The notes beneath the pieces are model-generated. The model was given only the letters and a program-made list of their open reading frames with translations. It did not search any database and had not been told where the DNA came from. A stretch of DNA of 64,000 nt from Schlesneria sp. DSM 10557. Its GTDB lineage: Bacteria; Planctomycetota; Planctomycetia; Planctomycetales; Planctomycetaceae. A program made the translations under genes and the position numbers. The DNA lies in assembly GCF_041860085.1 (NCBI RefSeq), contig NZ_CP124747.1:4092001-4156000 (forward strand). The letters are read 5' to 3'. Positions 39,678 to 49,377 of this stretch are shown piece by piece (position 1 is the first letter of the stretch; each line of letters opens with the position of its first letter).

Positions 39678-41315
39678 ATGAACTCTGATGAGGCTCTCAC
39701 CATGAATGCCGATGTGGACGAGGATGACACGGGGGCGAGTGGTGAAGAAGCACATCCTGGCTGGATGGGCTGCATCGGTCGATTCCTCGGCCCGCTGGTG
39801 TTTCTCGCCGTCGCCACGATGCCTGATGTTGAAGGACTGAACCCCGCCGCGCAGCGACTGCTGGCCGTTACGCTCTGGATGGCCGTCTGGTGGGTGACTC
39901 AGGCCATCCCCATCGCCGCCACCAGCCTCTTGCCGCTGGCCCTGTTTCCTGTGTGCGGTATTCAGTCGGCAAAGACGGTCAGCCAGTCCTATCTCGGCGA
40001 CAGTTCGTTCCTGTATCTCGGCGGGTTCATGATCGCGCTGGGGATCGAACGATGGGGACTGCACCGCCGACTCGCGCTCCTCACGGTGAATGCCACCGGG
40101 ACCAGCCCCGCCCAGATCGTCTTCGGCTTCATGCTGGCCACGTTCTGCCTGTCGATGTGGATCAGCAATACCGCCACCACGGTGCTGATGCTGCCGATCG
40201 CGCTCGCGCTGCTCACATCACTGGAACGGCTGCCGACCGACGCCGGAGCGACTGCCAGCACACCCGACCCGCACTTCAACCATCTCGCGCTGGCTCTGAC
40301 GCTGGGAATCGCCTATTCGGCCAGTATCGGGGGACTTGCCACACTGGTGGGCACCCCGACGAATCTCGCGTTTGTCGACATCTGGAATAAATCGTTCCCG
40401 GGTCAGCCCGCGGTTTCTGCCTCCCAGTGGATGCTGACCTGGACGCCGTTCGGATTTGTGATGCTGTTGTGCACCTGGCGGATTCTGATCTTCGGCCTGC
40501 GAACGCCAGCCGGGTTCGATCGCTTCGACCGTTCCTTCTTCCGTCACAAGCTGCGGGAGCTGGGTCCGATGACGTTCGCCGAAGGAGCCATGCTGACGCT
40601 GTTCGCGTCCACCGCCCTGCTCTGGCTGTTTCGCACCGACTTCACGTTTGGCGACTGGGTGCTGATTCGAGGCTGGGGATCGGCGATGGCCACCTGGCTG
40701 CAATACATCGGCGTCCCTGCTGAGAAATCGCAAGAGTTTGTCAGTGACGGAACCGTGGCCATGACCGTGGCGACCCTGATGTTCTTCCTGCCAGCCCAGC
40801 GCGGCCGCAACGGGCAACTGAAGTACCTGATGGACTGGCGGACGACGGCGAAGATTCCCTGGGGAATCATGCTGCTGTTCGGGGGTGGATTCGCCATCGC
40901 CGGTGCTTTTGAATCGACCAGACTTTCGGAGTGGGTCGGCGGCGTCTTCAAGGTTCTGGCGGATGGCCAGCCGACCTGGGTGCTGGTGATCGCCGTCTGC
41001 GTGCTGCTCACGTTTCTGACCGAATTCACGTCCAACGTCGCTACGGTGAATACAGTCCTGCCGATCATCGCTGCGGCGTCCGTCGCCCTGGAGATTGATC
41101 CTCGGATGCTGATGATTCCGGCAACCGTGTCCGCAAGCTGCGCGTTTATGCTGCCGATCGGAACGCCCCCCAACGCCATCGTGTTCGGCACGGGGCGAAT
41201 TCGGATGAGCCAGATGGCCGGATACGGAATCTTCCTGAACTTTCTGGGCGTCGTGCTGGCCGTGGCCGCCACTTACGGGTTAATGGTTCCTCAACTGGGA
41301 ATTCAGACTCGCTGA
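39678..41315 (+). CDS. DASS family (SLC13-type) sodium:anion symporter
   Basis: 545 aa with about 11-12 membrane helices. The two SNT sodium/substrate motifs are present: WISNTATTVLMLP and FTSNVATVNTVLP, with GLATLVGTPTNLAF and MLPIGTPPNAIVFGTGRI as the paired hairpins. It imports dicarboxylates or sulfate with Na+. The N-terminus is extended and acidic (VDEDDTGASGEEAH). AGGA lies before ATG 39678. A histidine kinase/NtrC pair follows 150 bp downstream in the same direction and may regulate it. Confidence 0.92.
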   Translation: MNSDEALTMNADVDEDDTGASGEEAHPGWMGCIGRFLGPLVFLAVATMPDVEGLNPAAQRLLAVTLWMAVWWVTQAIPIAATSLLPLALFPVCGIQSAKTVSQSYLGDSSFLYLGGFMIALGIERWGLHRRLALLTVNATGTSPAQIVFGFMLATFCLSMWISNTATTVLMLPIALALLTSLERLPTDAGATASTPDPHFNHLALALTLGIAYSASIGGLATLVGTPTNLAFVDIWNKSFPGQPAVSASQWMLTWTPFGFVMLLCTWRILIFGLRTPAGFDRFDRSFFRHKLRELGPMTFAEGAMLTLFASTALLWLFRTDFTFGDWVLIRGWGSAMATWLQYIGVPAEKSQEFVSDGTVAMTVATLMFFLPAQRGRNGQLKYLMDWRTTAKIPWGIMLLFGGGFAIAGAFESTRLSEWVGGVFKVLADGQPTWVLVIAVCVLLTFLTEFTSNVATVNTVLPIIAAASVALEIDPRMLMIPATVSASCAFMLPIGTPPNAIVFGTGRIRMSQMAGYGIFLNFLGVVLAVAATYGLMVPQLGIQTR

Positions 41316-41466
41316 CGAGCCGTTTCAATACTGAGCCGCCAAAACCACAAACGACACGGTGGCCGTTGCCGTCGACGAAACACCCAGGGGCAAATAAGAT
41401 CATTGCTGCGTGGAACAGCGGCTTACACCCTTCATCCCCGCATCTGCCCTTTGAAGAAGGCCAACC

Positions 41467-42849
41467 GTGAAGCTGCCCATTCGCGATCAGATTCTGTGGC
41501 CGCTGATGGGACTGCTGCTGCTCGCGATCCTGGCGAACGTGATCTTCTCGGCATGGTGGATGTCGACTCGCAGCGCGAAGGCGCTCGACTCGCGGCAACG
41601 TCAGATTATCGGCGTGCTGGAAGAATCCAGTTTTCCCTTGCTCCCTACCGTGCTGGAAAAACTGCACCTGCTGACGGGAGATGAACTTCTCGTCTGGGAC
41701 TCTCACCTCAAGAAAGTCGTCGCGGGAACGCTTCCCACGGATGTCCATCCACTCAAGGATGACCGCTGGATCGAAGAAGAGAACATCTCCCGCCCCGACA
41801 CACTCCGCCGATGGACCATCAACGGCAAAGAGTATGTCGTCCGTGCCTGTGCGATTCGGGGTTCGCCCGCTCAGACACTTTTCCTGCTGACGTCAGACGA
41901 GTCGCGACGACGTGCGACGATGGAAGCTCTCTGGCCACCGCTGGCGGTCGGTGCCGGGACGCTGCTGCTTACCATTCCCCTGACACTGCTGATTGCCTGG
42001 AACTGGGCAGGACGCGTCCGTTCGATTGAACAGCATGTGAAGTCCATCGCCCTCGGTCAGTTCGGCCTGGAACGCCCCAAAGGTGTCATCGATGATGAAC
42101 TTTCCCGCCTGGTCGAAAGCATCAATTCCATGAGTCGGCAACTCGACTCGATGCGGCAGGAATTGATCCGCGGCGAACGAACGCGCCTGGTCGCGCAGCT
42201 CACCGCCGGCTTTGCTCATCAGTTACGCAATGGTCTGGCAGGGGCCAAACTGGCGATTCAACTGCACGAAAGCCGTTGCACGTCCAGCGTCGACAACAGT
42301 CTCGTGGTCGCCCGCCAGCAACTGGCCCTGACAGAGGAAGAAGTACGCTCGCTGCTGTCATTGGGAAAAGGGACCGGCCGGCAGCTTGGTCCTGTCGATC
42401 TGGGAGAAATCGCTCTCGTCGTTCGCAACCTGGTGACACCGTCATGCGATCACAAGAATGTGCGAATGACGTTGACCCTGCCTCCGGAAATTCCGCTGAT
42501 CCAGGGATTCGCCGAAGGACTTCGCGCTGCGATTCTCAACTTGACGCTGAACGCGATCGAGGCTGCGGGACCGGGTGGAAACGTCTGGTTGACCGTGCAG
42601 CCTCAGCCGGAAAGTATGATGCTGTTCATCGACGATGATGGACCGGGACCACCAGCCGAAGTCGCCGACTCCCTGTTTGACTTGTTCGTCACGACCAAAC
42701 AGGAAGGAATCGGGCTCGGACTGGCCGTCGCTTCGACAGTCGCCCGAGACCACCAGGGCTCGCTGTCATGGCAGCGACTGGGTGAACGGACCCGCTTTGA
42801 GTTACGCCTCCCATTCCAGCCCGCGATTGAAGAGAATCATCCTGCATGA
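41467..42849 (+). CDS. Membrane sensor histidine kinase
   Basis: 460 aa. Two membrane helices (LWPLMGLLLLAILANVIFSA near 12; AVGAGTLLLTIPLTLLIAW near 165) enclose a ~110-residue extracytoplasmic sensor region. A HAMP segment leads to the H-box FAHQLRNGLAG with His251; N-box ILNLTLNAIEAAG, G1 DDDGPGPP and G2 GIGLGLAV form the ATPase. It starts with GTG at 41467 preceded by AAGG. It overlaps the downstream regulator by 4 nt (ATGA), so the two are translationally coupled partners. Confidence 0.93.
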   Translation: MKLPIRDQILWPLMGLLLLAILANVIFSAWWMSTRSAKALDSRQRQIIGVLEESSFPLLPTVLEKLHLLTGDELLVWDSHLKKVVAGTLPTDVHPLKDDRWIEEENISRPDTLRRWTINGKEYVVRACAIRGSPAQTLFLLTSDESRRRATMEALWPPLAVGAGTLLLTIPLTLLIAWNWAGRVRSIEQHVKSIALGQFGLERPKGVIDDELSRLVESINSMSRQLDSMRQELIRGERTRLVAQLTAGFAHQLRNGLAGAKLAIQLHESRCTSSVDNSLVVARQQLALTEEEVRSLLSLGKGTGRQLGPVDLGEIALVVRNLVTPSCDHKNVRMTLTLPPEIPLIQGFAEGLRAAILNLTLNAIEAAGPGGNVWLTVQPQPESMMLFIDDDGPGPPAEVADSLFDLFVTTKQEGIGLGLAVASTVARDHQGSLSWQRLGERTRFELRLPFQPAIEENHPA

Positions 42850-44231
42850 GTTCGATCCTGATTATCGACGATGAACCGGCCATCTGCTGGAGCCTGAAAG
42901 AACGGCTGGCGGACCAGGGGCATCGTGTGCAAACCGCGTCCACGATTGAAGCCGCCAAGGAAATTCTGGCGACCTTCGCTCCCGATGTGATCGTGCTGGA
43001 CGTCCGCTTGCCGGGTGAAGACGGACTCACGGCGATTCCCCGGTTCCAGCAGTCGCATCCCACGGTTCCGATCGTGGTCATGACGGCCTTCGGCGACCTG
43101 CAAACGGTGGTCGAAGCGATGAACCGGGGAGCGTTCGAATACCTGGTCAAACCGTTCGAGCTCAGTGACTTCCTTGCCGTCATCGAACGGGCGCTACAGA
43201 CCGCCAGCCAGCCGACCCCCACAGCGTCAGTCTCGTCCGACGTTCAGCAGCTTGTCGGTCGCGGCCCGGCAATGCAGGCCGTCTTCAAGCAGATCGCGCT
43301 CGTCGCTCCGACCGACTTCCCCATACTCATTACAGGAGAAACGGGGACCGGAAAAGAGCTGGTCGCCGACGCCATCCATCGCCACAGTCGCCGGGGGAGC
43401 GGTCCGTTCATGCGAGTCAGTCTCGCCAGCCTCTCTCCGACGGTCATCGAAAGTGAACTGTTCGGACACGTGAAGGGTGCCTTCACGGGAGCCACCCACG
43501 ACCGGCCGGGCCTGTTCGAACTGGCTGATCAGGGGACAATCTTCCTCGACGAAATTGGGGAAACGCCACTCTCGATCCAGGTAAAACTGCTGCGTGTACT
43601 CGAATCACGCTGCTACGCGCCGGTCGGTTCCAGCGAAGAAAAAGCGACCAACGCCCGTCTCATCGCCGCCACTAATCGCGACCTGCACGCGATGATCGCA
43701 GAGGGAACTTTCCGGGAAGATCTTTTCCACCGGCTGAAGGTCTTTTCGATCCATCTTCCTCCGTTGAGAACTCATCGTGAGGACGTTCGCCCGCTGGTGG
43801 AATATTTTCTGGCCCGGCAGCAGGTCCCCATCAGCCCGACCATCTCTGAGAGCTTCTGGGCCGAGATTGAACGCCGCGAATGGAACGGGAACATCCGCGA
43901 ACTCCGTAACGCCGTCGACCATGCGGCGGTGATGGCGCGAGGCGGCCCGCTGGCAGCCGAGCATCTTCCGGCCATAGCCGGGTTTAACCGAAACGAGCCG
44001 CAGCCCGGCCTTCAGCTCGAAGCGGCAATCACTCACTGGGTCCAGCAGCAACTGGCCGAAGTCGGTACAGAGCTTCCGTCCGACCTGCACCGCAAATTCA
44101 CGAGCATCGCCGAGAAAACGCTGTTCAACGAAGTCCTCAGCTACACCCAGCAGAACCGCAGCCTCGCCGCCAAACTGCTCGGCCTCGACCGCGCCACCCT
44201 CCGCACCAAGCTGGGCCCGCCGCCGACCTAG
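42846..44231 (+). CDS. Sigma54-dependent NtrC-family response regulator
   Basis: 461 aa. The receiver (ILIIDDEPAICWSLKERLAD) has phospho-acceptor Asp52 in VLDVRLPG. The central AAA+ domain has Walker A GETGTGKE, the sigma54-contact loop GAFTGA and Walker B region GTIFLDEIGE; a Fis-type HTH (RSLAAKLLGLDRATLRTKL) ends the protein. It should activate RpoN promoters after phosphorylation by the overlapping kinase. Target genes are not shown by the sequence; the neighbouring DASS transporter is the obvious candidate by analogy with DctB-DctD. Confidence 0.96.
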   Translation: MSSILIIDDEPAICWSLKERLADQGHRVQTASTIEAAKEILATFAPDVIVLDVRLPGEDGLTAIPRFQQSHPTVPIVVMTAFGDLQTVVEAMNRGAFEYLVKPFELSDFLAVIERALQTASQPTPTASVSSDVQQLVGRGPAMQAVFKQIALVAPTDFPILITGETGTGKELVADAIHRHSRRGSGPFMRVSLASLSPTVIESELFGHVKGAFTGATHDRPGLFELADQGTIFLDEIGETPLSIQVKLLRVLESRCYAPVGSSEEKATNARLIAATNRDLHAMIAEGTFREDLFHRLKVFSIHLPPLRTHREDVRPLVEYFLARQQVPISPTISESFWAEIERREWNGNIRELRNAVDHAAVMARGGPLAAEHLPAIAGFNRNEPQPGLQLEAAITHWVQQQLAEVGTELPSDLHRKFTSIAEKTLFNEVLSYTQQNRSLAAKLLGLDRATLRTKLGPPPT

Positions 44232-44586
44232 TTGCAGCGACGCGCGACAACAGCCGCGTCACCCCCTGAGCGACAACTCTCTCGCGATCGCCCCACGACT
44301 TGGTCCGCATGGAGAGCTTTCGGGTTCTTTTCGTCTCCTTCAGGGGGAATTCAGGAAAGAGGACTGGGATCGGGTGGTAGCCTTTGTTGAGGCAGATGAT
44401 CGCCCGAATCTCGGGTGTGCTGGGCCAGGCGCCGGTGAACCGCTCCGGGTCCGGAGTGGCTCGGGGAGGGTGCCAGAGTGGAACGTGAATTGCTCAGAAT
44501 GACGATTTCGGTTTATCATTGACCACTGAATATGAGCCCGCGACGACCCCGCCTCATCGAACCTACCACTCGATCGGAAGAGACTG
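44232..44586. other. Gene-free stretch
   Basis: About 355 bases between the regulator gene and the radical SAM gene. No gene, RNA or strong hairpin seen. Confidence 0.4.
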
Positions 44587-45918
44587 ATGCTTGCCGAACC
44601 GACTGCTCCCCTGGAAATTGCTCCTGCGACAACGGAAGTGGGAAGTTATTTCATCTCGAACTATCCACCATTCTCGCTCTGGAATCGTGAGACCGTTCCC
44701 GAAATCCGTGCTGCATTCGCGTCCGAGCCGGACCGGTCGGTCCCCATGGGGCTCTACCTGCACATCCCCTTCTGCCGCAAGCGCTGCAAGTTTTGCTACT
44801 TCCGGGTCTACACCAACCAGAACGCGAACGCGATTGCCCGCTATGTCGAAGCCCTGGCCAAAGAAGTCGAACTGCTGAGTCAGCAGCCGGCGGTCCCCGG
44901 CCGCGCCCTCAAGTTTGTGTACTTCGGGGGGGGCACCCCTTCCTACCTCAGCTCCCGCCAGTTGCGGTTCCTGCGTGATGAACTCAGTCGCTCGGTCTCG
45001 TGGGACAACGCCGAAGAAGTCACGTTCGAGTGCGAACCAGGCACACTGAATCTGGAAAAGCTGCAGACGCTCAAGGATATCGGCATCACCCGAATTTCCC
45101 TTGGTGTCGAAAACTTCAATGACAAGATTCTGGAAGCCAACGGACGGGCTCACCTTTCCCCCGAAATCTTCCGCGCTTACGACTGGATTCAGCAGGTCGG
45201 GTTCCCCCAGGTGAATATCGACCTCATCGCGGGAATGATCGGAGAGACCGACGAAAACTGGACGAGCTGCATCGAACAGGCCCGCAAACTCAAGCCGGAC
45301 AATCTGACCGTCTACCAGATGGAACTTCCCTTCAATACCCTGATCTCGAAAGAGATGAAGGAACTCGGCATCGATTCGCCGGTCGCCAACTGGACCACGA
45401 AACGACGCTGGGTCGATCAGGCGATGAATGCGTTCCAGGCGGATGGTTACCACATTTCCAGCGGGAATGAACTCGTCAAGAACCCCGCGACCGACCACTT
45501 CGTGTATCGCGACAATGTCTGGCGAGGGTGCGATCTGCTCGCGGCAGGGGTTTCGTCCTTCGGTCACTTCCAGGGAGTTCACTACCAGAACCTGGACCAA
45601 CTGGAAGACTATCTCAAGACGGTCGAAGGGGGATCGCTGCCGATTAATCGCGCCCTGCGTCCGACGGATCATCAACGACTGATCCGCGAATTCATTCTGC
45701 AAATGAAGGAAGGCCACCTCTCGGCCGCACCGTTCCGTGACAAGTTTGGTGTCGACGTGCTAAAGGAATTCGCTCAGCCACTCGCTGCCCAGCAAGCCAA
45801 AGGTTACCTGACGGTCGAAGGGGACGAGATTAAACTGACGCGAAAAGGGATCCTGCAGTCCGACACCCTGCTGCCCGAATATTTCGAAGTCGAACACCGC
45901 GAAGTTCGTTACACGTAA
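44587..45918 (+). CDS. Coproporphyrinogen III oxidase-like radical SAM enzyme (HemN/HemW family)
   Basis: 443 aa. The radical SAM cluster motif CRKRCKFC (Cys63, Cys67, Cys70) follows YLHIPFC, the HemN/HemW form. [26 protein letters not shown] and [20 protein letters not shown] are further family motifs, and a HemN C-terminal domain ends the protein. True HemN has an extra N-terminal substrate region; HemW is a heme chaperone; the phrase LGVENFND differs from the usual GVQS, so this is a related subgroup whose exact reaction is open. GGAAGAGA precedes ATG. Confidence 0.85.
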   Translation: MLAEPTAPLEIAPATTEVGSYFISNYPPFSLWNRETVPEIRAAFASEPDRSVPMGLYLHIPFCRKRCKFCYFRVYTNQNANAIARYVEALAKEVELLSQQPAVPGRALKFVYFGGGTPSYLSSRQLRFLRDELSRSVSWDNAEEVTFECEPGTLNLEKLQTLKDIGITRISLGVENFNDKILEANGRAHLSPEIFRAYDWIQQVGFPQVNIDLIAGMIGETDENWTSCIEQARKLKPDNLTVYQMELPFNTLISKEMKELGIDSPVANWTTKRRWVDQAMNAFQADGYHISSGNELVKNPATDHFVYRDNVWRGCDLLAAGVSSFGHFQGVHYQNLDQLEDYLKTVEGGSLPINRALRPTDHQRLIREFILQMKEGHLSAAPFRDKFGVDVLKEFAQPLAAQQAKGYLTVEGDEIKLTRKGILQSDTLLPEYFEVEHREVRYT

Positions 45919-46228
45919 CCTCTTCGCACGATGGCGAGTGCTGAACGCTCTGCGCAAGTGTCCATTGCGGCCAGTTGCGAGACGTGAAGTGGAATCCCCC
46001 TGTTACTCGACAATCCGGTGAGACTCACCGACACTGTGTCAGTCACCGAACGCGACGGCGCTCGTCCGGAATGGTGGTGAGATCACTGGCTGGACCTCTG
46101 CTTGACGGACTGCCGCTTTCGGGCGTCAAACGGGGGACGCCCCCCTCACCTGGTTTCGCCGCGAAGTCCGTTGGGCACGATGCAGGGTCCTGCCAGTTTG
46201 CTTTCAACTTCCCACTGGGCGATTTTTA
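45919..46228. other. Gene-free stretch
   Basis: 310 bases without a credible gene or RNA. Confidence 0.35.
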
Positions 46229-47110
46229 ATGCGGCAAGTCGGTCTTCTAGCGAATCGGGAACAAGCAGAACGCTTTGCAGATTTCTTGCGTGCTCAAGGA
46301 ATTCGGTGTTCTGTCGATGTCGAAACCGGCGGCCACCGGATCTGGGTGGAAGACGATGATCTTGTCCCCCGCGCCAAAGAAGAACTTCCGAATTTCCTGG
46401 CCGACCCAAATAACGAGCGTTACCGCAACGCCGTGCGCGTCGCGAAAGCACGCATGGCGGAAGAACAACTTCGCCGTGACAGAGCGCGCGAAAACAAGGT
46501 GGATCTTTCCGAGCGATGGCAACAGCAGTCCAGCGGCAGTGGCTTGCCGATAACCTTCGCACTGATCGCACTTTCGGTGTTCGTCTCCTTCCAGACAGGG
46601 TTTCGGTTCAATGCCCCCCTGACCAGCCAGCTCGCCATCTCAACCGACGGCACGTTTCGACAAATCCTGAATGGGGAAGTCTGGAGACTGGTCTCCCCCG
46701 CTTTCCTGCATTTCAACCTGATGCACATCGTGTTCAATCTGCTCTGGATCTACCAATTCGGCATGCAGATTGAACCGCGACGGGGTTCCGCCCGGTTCCT
46801 GTCGATGGTGGTGTTTATCGCTGTCACGTCTAATCTGGCTCAGTTCTGGTTCCGCGGCCCTCTGTTCGGCGGAATGTCGGGTGTCGTGTACGGGCTCTTC
46901 GGCTACATCTGGATCCGGGGGAAACTTGACCCCCAAAGCGGCTACTGGCTGCCTCAACAAACCATCGCGATGATTCTGATCTGGCAGGTCCTCTGTACGC
47001 TCGAGATCATCGGGAACGTGGCAAACTGGGCACATGGGGTGGGACTGGGAGCCGGGATCTTCCTTGCCCTGATTGACTCCCTGATCCGGATCCTGGCACG
47101 ACGCCGATGA
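46229..47110 (+). CDS. Rhomboid family intramembrane serine protease (GlpG-like)
   Basis: 293 aa. A soluble N-terminal domain (about 1-95: LLANREQAERFADFLRAQGI, as in GlpG) is followed by six membrane helices. The catalytic Ser217 is in GGMSGVVYGLFGY and His269 in NWAHGVGLGAG; the HxxxN motif is HIVFN. It cleaves membrane proteins within the bilayer. ATGA overlap of 4 nt with the downstream Sua5 gene shows an operon. Confidence 0.95.
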   Translation: MRQVGLLANREQAERFADFLRAQGIRCSVDVETGGHRIWVEDDDLVPRAKEELPNFLADPNNERYRNAVRVAKARMAEEQLRRDRARENKVDLSERWQQQSSGSGLPITFALIALSVFVSFQTGFRFNAPLTSQLAISTDGTFRQILNGEVWRLVSPAFLHFNLMHIVFNLLWIYQFGMQIEPRRGSARFLSMVVFIAVTSNLAQFWFRGPLFGGMSGVVYGLFGYIWIRGKLDPQSGYWLPQQTIAMILIWQVLCTLEIIGNVANWAHGVGLGAGIFLALIDSLIRILARRR

Positions 47111-48090
47111 GCCACCCCACCTCCCCTCTCTCGCTTGATCAGGCCGCCTCCATCCTGAGATCGGGTGGACTGGTCGCACTGCCCACAGAAACCGTCTACG
47201 GACTCGGCGCAAACGCCCTGGATCCTGTGGCGGTTGCGAAGATCTTCGCGGCTAAGGAACGCCCCTTCTTCGACCCGCTGATCGTCCATATCCCCGACAT
47301 TGTCTGGGTCCCTCGAGTCGCCCGTGTGTTCCCTCCTCTGGCCCGGAAGCTGGCGCAACACTTCTGGCCCGGCCCGCTGACACTCGTTCTGCCCAAGTCC
47401 GATATCATCCCCGATCTGGTCACATCGGGATTGCCCGGTGTCGGCGTCCGCATTCCGGCTCACGACATGACCCGTCAGGTGATGCGGCTGGCGGACATTC
47501 CTGTTGCGGCCCCCAGCGCGAATCCATTCGGCAAGCTCAGTCCGACCACCGCAGAGCATGTCTTTCATCAACTTGGGGACCGTGTCGACGCCATCTTGGA
47601 CGGCGGACCGTGCCGAATTGGTATCGAATCCACCGTCCTGCGCGTCGACGACGATCGTGTCACCCTGCTGCGGTATGGGGGTATTTCTCTGGAAGAAATC
47701 GAAGACTTGATCGGACCGATCGACCGCCTGGTCGACCAGACGTCTCATGCCCCCGCGGCGGCCCCGGGAATGCTGACAAGTCATTACGCGCCCCGGACGC
47801 CTCTGATCATCGCCGACAATCTGTCAGCGGAAGTGGGCTCGGGTCCTGTCGGTTTGCTGACGCTCCAGGGGGACGGTGACCTGTCGCGATTCAGTCAGGT
47901 CGAGGTTCTCTCGCCGTCTGGCGATCTGGTTACGGCCGCCGCCAATTTCTTTCAGGCGCTGCACCGGCTGGACCGGCTGAATCTTCGCTTGATCGTGGCG
48001 AGACGCTTTCCGGATAAGGGTCTGGGCCGGGCCCTGAACGATCGCTTGAAACGAGCTGCCCATCAGGAGCCCGACACCGCCGGGCCGTGA
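47107..48090 (+). CDS. L-threonylcarbamoyladenylate synthase (Sua5/YrdC/YciO)
   Basis: 327 aa, Sua5-type: a YrdC domain (ALPTETVYGLGANALD; KIFAAKERPFFDPLIVHI; AAPSANPFGKLSPTTAEHV) plus a C-terminal Sua5 domain, whose linker PAAAPGMLTSHYAPRTPL is characteristic. It makes threonylcarbamoyl-AMP from Thr, bicarbonate and ATP for the t6A37 tRNA modification. Translationally coupled to the rhomboid gene. Confidence 0.95.
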   Translation: MSHPTSPLSLDQAASILRSGGLVALPTETVYGLGANALDPVAVAKIFAAKERPFFDPLIVHIPDIVWVPRVARVFPPLARKLAQHFWPGPLTLVLPKSDIIPDLVTSGLPGVGVRIPAHDMTRQVMRLADIPVAAPSANPFGKLSPTTAEHVFHQLGDRVDAILDGGPCRIGIESTVLRVDDDRVTLLRYGGISLEEIEDLIGPIDRLVDQTSHAPAAAPGMLTSHYAPRTPLIIADNLSAEVGSGPVGLLTLQGDGDLSRFSQVEVLSPSGDLVTAAANFFQALHRLDRLNLRLIVARRFPDKGLGRALNDRLKRAAHQEPDTAGP

Positions 48091-48201
48091 AACTTTTTTC
48101 ACTTTTTCCGGAAAGTCTCCTTGTCGCTAACGGACACTGTTCTTATCGTGTCCGACAGATGCAATCCTGTTTGCTTGGCCAGATGACCCGGGCGGAGCCA
48201 G

Positions 48202-48531
48202 ATGAAGCGAGAATATAGGCCAGGCGATCCTGTAGTCTTTCGCGTGACGAAACAAAGCACCGATCCCGGTCCGCGCGCGGTCGATGTCCATCCCTCGCCT
48301 GCCGGTGAAATGTACTCCTACCAAGTCGACAAGTTCTGGACGGTGAGCGAAGTTCTTCCTGACGGACAACTCAAACTCGTGACTCGCCGAGGAAAACAGA
48401 GGTCTGTTTCGATCCAGGATTTTCGCTTGCGTCACGCCCGCTGGTGGGAAAAGTGGATCTATCGCCATCGCTTCCCCAACCTCCAGGACATTAAAGCCCC
48501 CCCCGGCAATTCCGACGCCCCCGCCAGGTAA
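48202..48531 (+). CDS. Hypothetical protein (109 aa)
   Basis: Small basic protein beginning MKREYRPGDPVVFRVTKQST, with conserved-looking VHPSPAGEMYSYQVDKFW and ending Pro-rich. No domain recognised, though the start resembles a small beta-barrel. GGGCGGAG precedes the ATG. It lies between Sua5 and creatininase in the same direction. Confidence 0.75.
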   Translation: MKREYRPGDPVVFRVTKQSTDPGPRAVDVHPSPAGEMYSYQVDKFWTVSEVLPDGQLKLVTRRGKQRSVSIQDFRLRHARWWEKWIYRHRFPNLQDIKAPPGNSDAPAR

Positions 48532-48599
48532 TCTGCTCGCCCCTCCCCGTTCGCCTCACCCGTGCGACCTCATACCAAATCGTGACTGGAGTCGAGTCT

Positions 48600-49361
48600 A
48601 TGAATCTCAGCGATCTTACGTGGCCTGAAGTCGATGCCCTGTCTCGCGACCTCCCTGTGGTGATCCCCGTCGCAGCGGTCGAACAGCATGGCCACCATCT
48701 TCCCGTCTATACCGACAGCATGCTGCTGGGCGAAATCGTCCGCCGCGTCAGTGAATCCATGCACGACCGCATCCTGTTCGCCCCCCTGATGTGGCTGGGA
48801 AATTCACACCACCACATGGACTTCCCCGGAACGCTGTCCGCCTCGCCCCGCCTCTACCTCGACCTGCTCAACGACCTGATGGAAAACATGCTGACGCACG
48901 GTTTCCGTCGGATCGTCCTGATCAACGGGCATGGTGGTAACTGCATCCCGGGCAAGCAGGCCGTCTTCGAAGTCCGGCAGCGGCACCGCCTGCGACGCGA
49001 CCTGCTGCTGTTGATGGCCACCTACTGGGAACACGGCCGACCGAACCAGTTGCGGTCCGATCTTGTCCAGACTTCCATGGGACATGCCTGCGAGTGGGAA
49101 ACGTCGATGATCCTGCGGCTGGCTCCCCACCTGGTCAAGGACATTCGCACGGTGGAGTCGGTCGAACCCGGCTTTGCGTTCGAACCGGCTTATCGTGGCT
49201 GGATCACAAAGGACCGAACCGACGTGGGACACATCGGCCAGTCCTCGGCCGCGACGGCGGAAAAAGGGGAAGCCTTGTTTCAGACCTTCTCGGCAGGTGT
49301 GATCAAGTTCCTCGAACAAGTCATCGCATGGGATGGACAGAGCTGGGAGATGCCGCAGTGA
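48600..49361 (+). CDS. Creatininase family amidohydrolase
   Basis: 253 aa. Metal ligands occur in PVAAVEQHGHHLPVYTDSML (Glu, His, Asp), NGHGGN, and CEWETSMI (Glu). Relatives hydrolyse creatinine or cyclic amides such as in mycofactocin or riboflavin/F420 pathways; no neighbouring genes decide the substrate. ATG 48600 has GGAG upstream. It is followed 16 nt later by a transporter. Confidence 0.9.
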   Translation: MNLSDLTWPEVDALSRDLPVVIPVAAVEQHGHHLPVYTDSMLLGEIVRRVSESMHDRILFAPLMWLGNSHHHMDFPGTLSASPRLYLDLLNDLMENMLTHGFRRIVLINGHGGNCIPGKQAVFEVRQRHRLRRDLLLLMATYWEHGRPNQLRSDLVQTSMGHACEWETSMILRLAPHLVKDIRTVESVEPGFAFEPAYRGWITKDRTDVGHIGQSSAATAEKGEALFQTFSAGVIKFLEQVIAWDGQSWEMPQ

Positions 49362-49377
49362 ACCTGACTGGAACGTC

